Positions 6,302 to 7,283 of a stretch of 7,283 nt of DNA are shown piece by piece. The stretch lies in the NCBI GenBank assembly GCA_002314645.1, contig DCGS01000079.1:29174-36456 (forward strand), read 5' to 3'. The notes beneath the pieces are model-generated. The model ran no database searches. It had not been told where the DNA came from and saw nothing but the letters and a program-made list of their open reading frames with translations. The position numbers were made by a program, and so were the translations under genes. The first letter of the stretch is position 1. Each line of letters begins with the position of its first letter. The DNA comes from Ruminococcaceae bacterium UBA1772. GTDB taxonomy: Bacteria; Bacillota; Clostridia; Oscillospirales; Acutalibacteraceae.

Positions 6302-6490
6302 ATGGCAAAATGCGAATTCTGTGATAAGGACGTAAAGTTCGGAATTGCTGTATCTCACTCACACAGACGTTCAAACAGAACATGGAAGCCAAACGTAAAG
6401 AGAGTTAAGGCTGTTGTTAACGGAACTCCAAAGAGAGTATACGTATGCACACGTTGCCTTCGTTCAGGAAAGGTTCAGCGTGCCGTTTAA
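6302..6490 (+). CDS. rpmB: 50S ribosomal protein L28
   Basis: 62 residues, full length. L28 is a structural protein of the large ribosomal subunit. The sequence begins MAKCEFCDKDVKFG and contains VSHSHRRSNRTWKPN and VCTRCLRSGKV, all typical of L28. Four cysteines (4, 7, 49, 52) form two CxxC pairs, so this is the zinc-binding version of the protein; many genomes also keep a cysteine-free paralogue under zinc control, but none is in this window. The ATG at 6302 lies 7 bases after an excellent AAAGGAGGT (6286-6294). The in-frame GTG at 6293 is rejected because it overlaps that Shine-Dalgarno. It has its own promoter and is followed after 40 bases by a tRNA gene. Confidence 0.97.
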   Translation: MAKCEFCDKDVKFGIAVSHSHRRSNRTWKPNVKRVKAVVNGTPKRVYVCTRCLRSGKVQRAV

Positions 6491-6502
6491 TTTTACGTTT
6501 AA

Positions 6503-6524
6503 AAGAAGCTGATTTCAGCTTCTT
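6503..6524 (+). terminator. Hairpin after rpmB, weak terminator or processing site
   Basis: AAGAAGCTG and CAGCTTCTT form a perfect 9-bp stem around ATTT. The downstream bases are AAATTT rather than a T run, so termination would be weak. It lies between the rpmB stop and the tRNA, where a partial terminator or an RNase processing signal would make sense if tRNA-Gln is transcribed from the rpmB promoter. Confidence 0.45.
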
Positions 6525-6530
6525 AAATTT

Positions 6531-6604
6531 AGCGGAATTGTGTAACGGTAGCACGACAGACTCTGACTCTGTTTGTTGGGGTTCGAATCCCTATTCCGCT
6601 GCCA
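6531..6604 (+). tRNA. tRNA-Gln (anticodon CTG)
   Basis: 74 bases including an encoded CCA end (6602-6604). All arms fold: acceptor AGCGGAA with TTCCGCT (7 bp), a 3-bp D stem GTG/CAC, anticodon stem ACAGA/TCTGT with loop CTCTGAC, and T stem TGGGG/CCCTA with the TTCGAAT loop. The anticodon CTG is at 6563-6565 and reads CAG glutamine codons. No promoter is evident between rpmB and this gene, so readthrough from rpmB is likely. A strong terminator follows 8 bases downstream. Confidence 0.95.
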
Positions 6605-6612
6605 ATAAAGAG

Positions 6613-6641
6613 GACGAGACCAATAGGTCTCGTCTTTTTTT
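6613..6641 (+). terminator. Rho-independent terminator after tRNA-Gln
   Basis: GACGAGACC and GGTCTCGTC form a perfect 9-bp stem around AATA, followed by seven T residues (6635-6641). It ends the rpmB/tRNA transcription unit. Confidence 0.93.
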
Positions 6642-6651
6642 GTAAGTCAAA

Positions 6652-6744
6652 GGGGACGGTTCTGTTCGACTCATTCTTGAGTCGACGTGGGACGGACTAA
6701 CGTCAGTGCACTCCGTCCGAGATTTGGCGGCCCTTGGGCCTTTT
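6652..6744. repeat. Hairpin-rich module with GGGGACGGTTCT tag
   Basis: This gene-free stretch begins with GGGGACGGTTCT (6652-6663); a second copy in the same orientation starts at 6745, 93 bases later. Three hairpins follow one another: TCGACTCA/TGAGTCGA (6666-6673 with 6678-6685, perfect 8 bp), GGACGGA/TCCGTCC (6690-6696 with 6712-6718, perfect 7 bp, 15-base loop) and GGCCC/GGGCC (6729-6740). The second stem starts within GGGACGG, part of the tag. A short tag next to a hairpin resembles REP-type elements mobilised by Y1 transposases. No protein-coding potential is convincing here. Confidence 0.6.
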
Positions 6745-6814
6745 GGGGACGGTTCTCTTTTAGTGCATTTTTGCATCATTTGGTGCCAGACCTCGACTCA
6801 CCATAAAACAAAAA

Positions 6815-6849
6815 AACGGGTGGCCTTGTTGCCGCCCGTTCTTTTATTT
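6815..6849. terminator. Intrinsic terminator within the element, possibly bidirectional
   Basis: AACGGGTGGC pairs with GCCGCCCGTT (10 bp, one G-T wobble) around CTTGTT, followed by CTTTTATTT. A run of A residues (6810-6816) precedes it, so the mirror strand also has a T-tract. It would shield the cysK promoter from upstream readthrough. Confidence 0.75.
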
Positions 6850-6869
6850 ATGGGATTTTGTTATATTGT

Positions 6870-6917
6870 AAAAGCATGTTTTTCACAATGTAAATAAATT
6901 GTGAAAATCACGCTTTT
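6870..6917. repeat. 20-base near-perfect inverted repeat
   Basis: Arms 6870-6889 and 6898-6917 match at 18 of 20 positions around an 8-base loop (GTAAATAA). The inner parts TTTTCACAAT/ATTGTGAAAA are perfect, and both outer ends read AAAAGC/GCTTTT. T residues follow the right arm (to 6919), so an RNA copy could act as a weak terminator. It lies at the centre-right of the 242-bp element. Confidence 0.75.
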
Positions 6918-7001
6918 TTAGTTCAAAAAGTCCGCCGAGGTCTGTCCCTAAACAGCGCAAAAATGCACGATTTGAGAACCGTCCCCAAAATAATCCTATA
7001 A

Positions 7002-7027
7002 ACCTATTGACAAAGTAGGAAATAGGT
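7002..7027. promoter_or_regulatory. Dyad over the cysK -35, candidate operator
   Basis: ACCTATT (7002-7008) and AATAGGT (7021-7027) are perfect 7-base inverted arms 12 bases apart and enclose or overlap the -35 hexamer. The length and position suit a dimeric repressor. Cysteine genes in Bacillota are often controlled by Rrf2-family CymR, which binds dyads of about this size; that assignment is inference and the exact consensus is not checked. Confidence 0.5.
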
Positions 7028-7035
7028 GGTAGTAT
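7007..7035 (+). promoter_or_regulatory. Promoter of cysK
   Basis: A perfect -35 TTGACA (7007-7012) and -10 TAGTAT (7030-7035, 4 of 6) are separated by the ideal 17 bases. Transcription should start near 7042, giving a leader of about 27 bases with AAGGAGA (7054-7060) as the ribosome-binding site. Confidence 0.8.
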
Positions 7036-7048
7036 GTGTCCATACTAC
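7029..7048. promoter_or_regulatory. Perfect dyad over the cysK -10 and transcription start
   Basis: GTAGTATG (7029-7036) and CATACTAC (7041-7048) are perfect 8-base inverted arms around TGTC. The left arm contains the whole -10. Because the predicted start is near 7042, most of the left arm is not transcribed, so this is more likely a DNA-binding site than an RNA hairpin. The regulator is not known. Confidence 0.6.
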
Positions 7049-7068
7049 AAAACAAGGAGATGTTTCAA

Positions 7069-7283
7069 GTGGCAAACATTTATACATCAGCAGATCAACT
7101 TATAGGTAAAACTCCTCTTTTAGAGCTCACACATATTGAGAAGAACGACGAGCTTAATGCAAAAATTCTTGCAAAGCTTGAGTATTTCAATCCAGCAGGT
7201 TCTGTTAAGGACAGAATTGCAAAGGCAATGATTGAGGACGCAGAAAAGTCAGGAAAGCTTACAAAGGACTCTGTAATTATTGA
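7069..7283 (+). CDS. cysK: Cysteine synthase (O-acetylserine sulfhydrylase), 5' part
   Basis: The first 71 codons are present and the gene runs off the window. Cysteine synthase is a cytosolic PLP enzyme that joins O-acetylserine and sulfide to give cysteine and acetate. Family motifs: LIGKTPLLEL (11-20), KLEYFNPAGSVKDRIA (36-51) with Lys47 as the PLP-binding residue, and AMIEDAEKSGKL. The start is taken as GTG at 7069, 8 bases after AAGGAGA; an in-frame ATG at 7060 overlaps that Shine-Dalgarno and is less likely. CysK is preferred over CysM or cystathionine beta-synthase on the NPAGSVKDR motif and short N-terminus, but the distinguishing C-terminal part is missing. The promoter is overlapped by two dyads, suggesting control by sulfur supply. 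Confidence 0.9.
   Translation, partial: MANIYTSADQLIGKTPLLELTHIEKNDELNAKILAKLEYFNPAGSVKDRIAKAMIEDAEKSGKLTKDSVII

Larger units (their letters stand above)
6745..6986. mobile_element. 242-bp MITE/REP-like element with 51-bp imperfect terminal inverted repeats
   Basis: The left end (6745-6795) and the reverse complement of the right end (6936-6986) align over 51 bases without gaps, 40 identical by eye. Identity is concentrated in three blocks: GGGGACGGTTCTC, GTGCATTTTTGC and CAGACCTCG. The interior carries a terminator (6815-6849) and a 20-base inverted repeat (6870-6917), and no gene. Elements with the GGGGACGGTTCT tag occur, as I recall, beside IS200-like/REP-associated transposases in Bacillota, so a non-autonomous element moved in trans is the leading interpretation. 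No target-site duplication is visible, and the right flank (AAAATAATCC) leads directly into the cysK promoter. Confidence 0.65.

Noticed and set aside
6445..6645. Short + strand frame across the rpmB end and the tRNA
   Set aside because: It overlaps rpmB out of frame and reads through the tRNA and its terminator, so it is not a gene.
6706..6897. Short + strand frame (63 codons) and a minus-strand frame at 6591-6779 in the hairpin region
   Set aside because: Both run through inverted repeats and terminators, lack a ribosome-binding site, and show no recognisable protein features. I see no transposase.
6652..6986. CRISPR array
   Set aside because: Only three copies of a 12-base tag in mixed orientation with unequal spacing; no regular repeat-spacer pattern and no cas gene.

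Overview
The window looks like a chromosomal segment of a low-to-moderate GC, gut-type member of the Bacillota (class Clostridia). The evidence is A/T-rich spacers, Shine-Dalgarno sites on nearly every gene, TTG and GTG starts, an LL-diaminopimelate aminotransferase beside dapF, a four-cysteine L28 protein, and a sigma/DUF4349/anti-sigma cluster of a kind common in anaerobic Clostridia. The species cannot be named from the sequence. All genes lie on the + strand.

Layout. 1-117 is the 3' end of an unidentified gene, closed by a strong terminator. 161-715 encodes a stand-alone amidase_3-fold protein (N-acetylmuramoyl-L-alanine amidase type, resembling clostridial phage endolysin domains) that keeps the zinc ligands but lacks the usual catalytic glutamate. 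790-2835 is a two-gene dapF-dapL operon for meso-diaminopimelate, which feeds lysine and peptidoglycan synthesis. It ends in a 15-bp terminator. 2902-6190 is a tightly packed four-gene operon: a membrane-anchored DUF4349 protein, an ECF-like sigma factor, its probable anti-sigma factor, and a 425-residue protein with a very lysine-rich cytoplasmic arm, one membrane span and an unrecognised outer domain. 6219-6641 holds rpmB (ribosomal protein L28) with its own promoter, then tRNA-Gln(CTG) and a terminator. 6642-7001 has no gene. It is a dense array of hairpins built around three copies of GGGGACGGTTCT, two of which end a 242-bp element with 51-bp imperfect inverted termini. 7002-7283 is a cysteine synthase promoter overlapped by two dyads, followed by the first 71 codons of cysK.

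How the parts relate. The first half has a cell-wall theme (amidase-like protein, DAP synthesis). The sigma operon is probably an autoregulated envelope-sensing module: sigma and anti-sigma are translationally coupled, and both accessory proteins are membrane-anchored.

The points most worth a second look are: (1) two genes, at 161 and 2902, whose Shine-Dalgarno lies in the 3' arm of the preceding terminator and whose start codon abuts or overlaps the T-tract; (2) the missing catalytic residue in the amidase; (3) the lysine-rich membrane protein in the sigma operon; (4) the inverted-repeat element with hairpin array upstream of cysK; (5) the double dyad at the cysK promoter. I do not see a CRISPR array, a complete transposase gene or a recognisable defence system.
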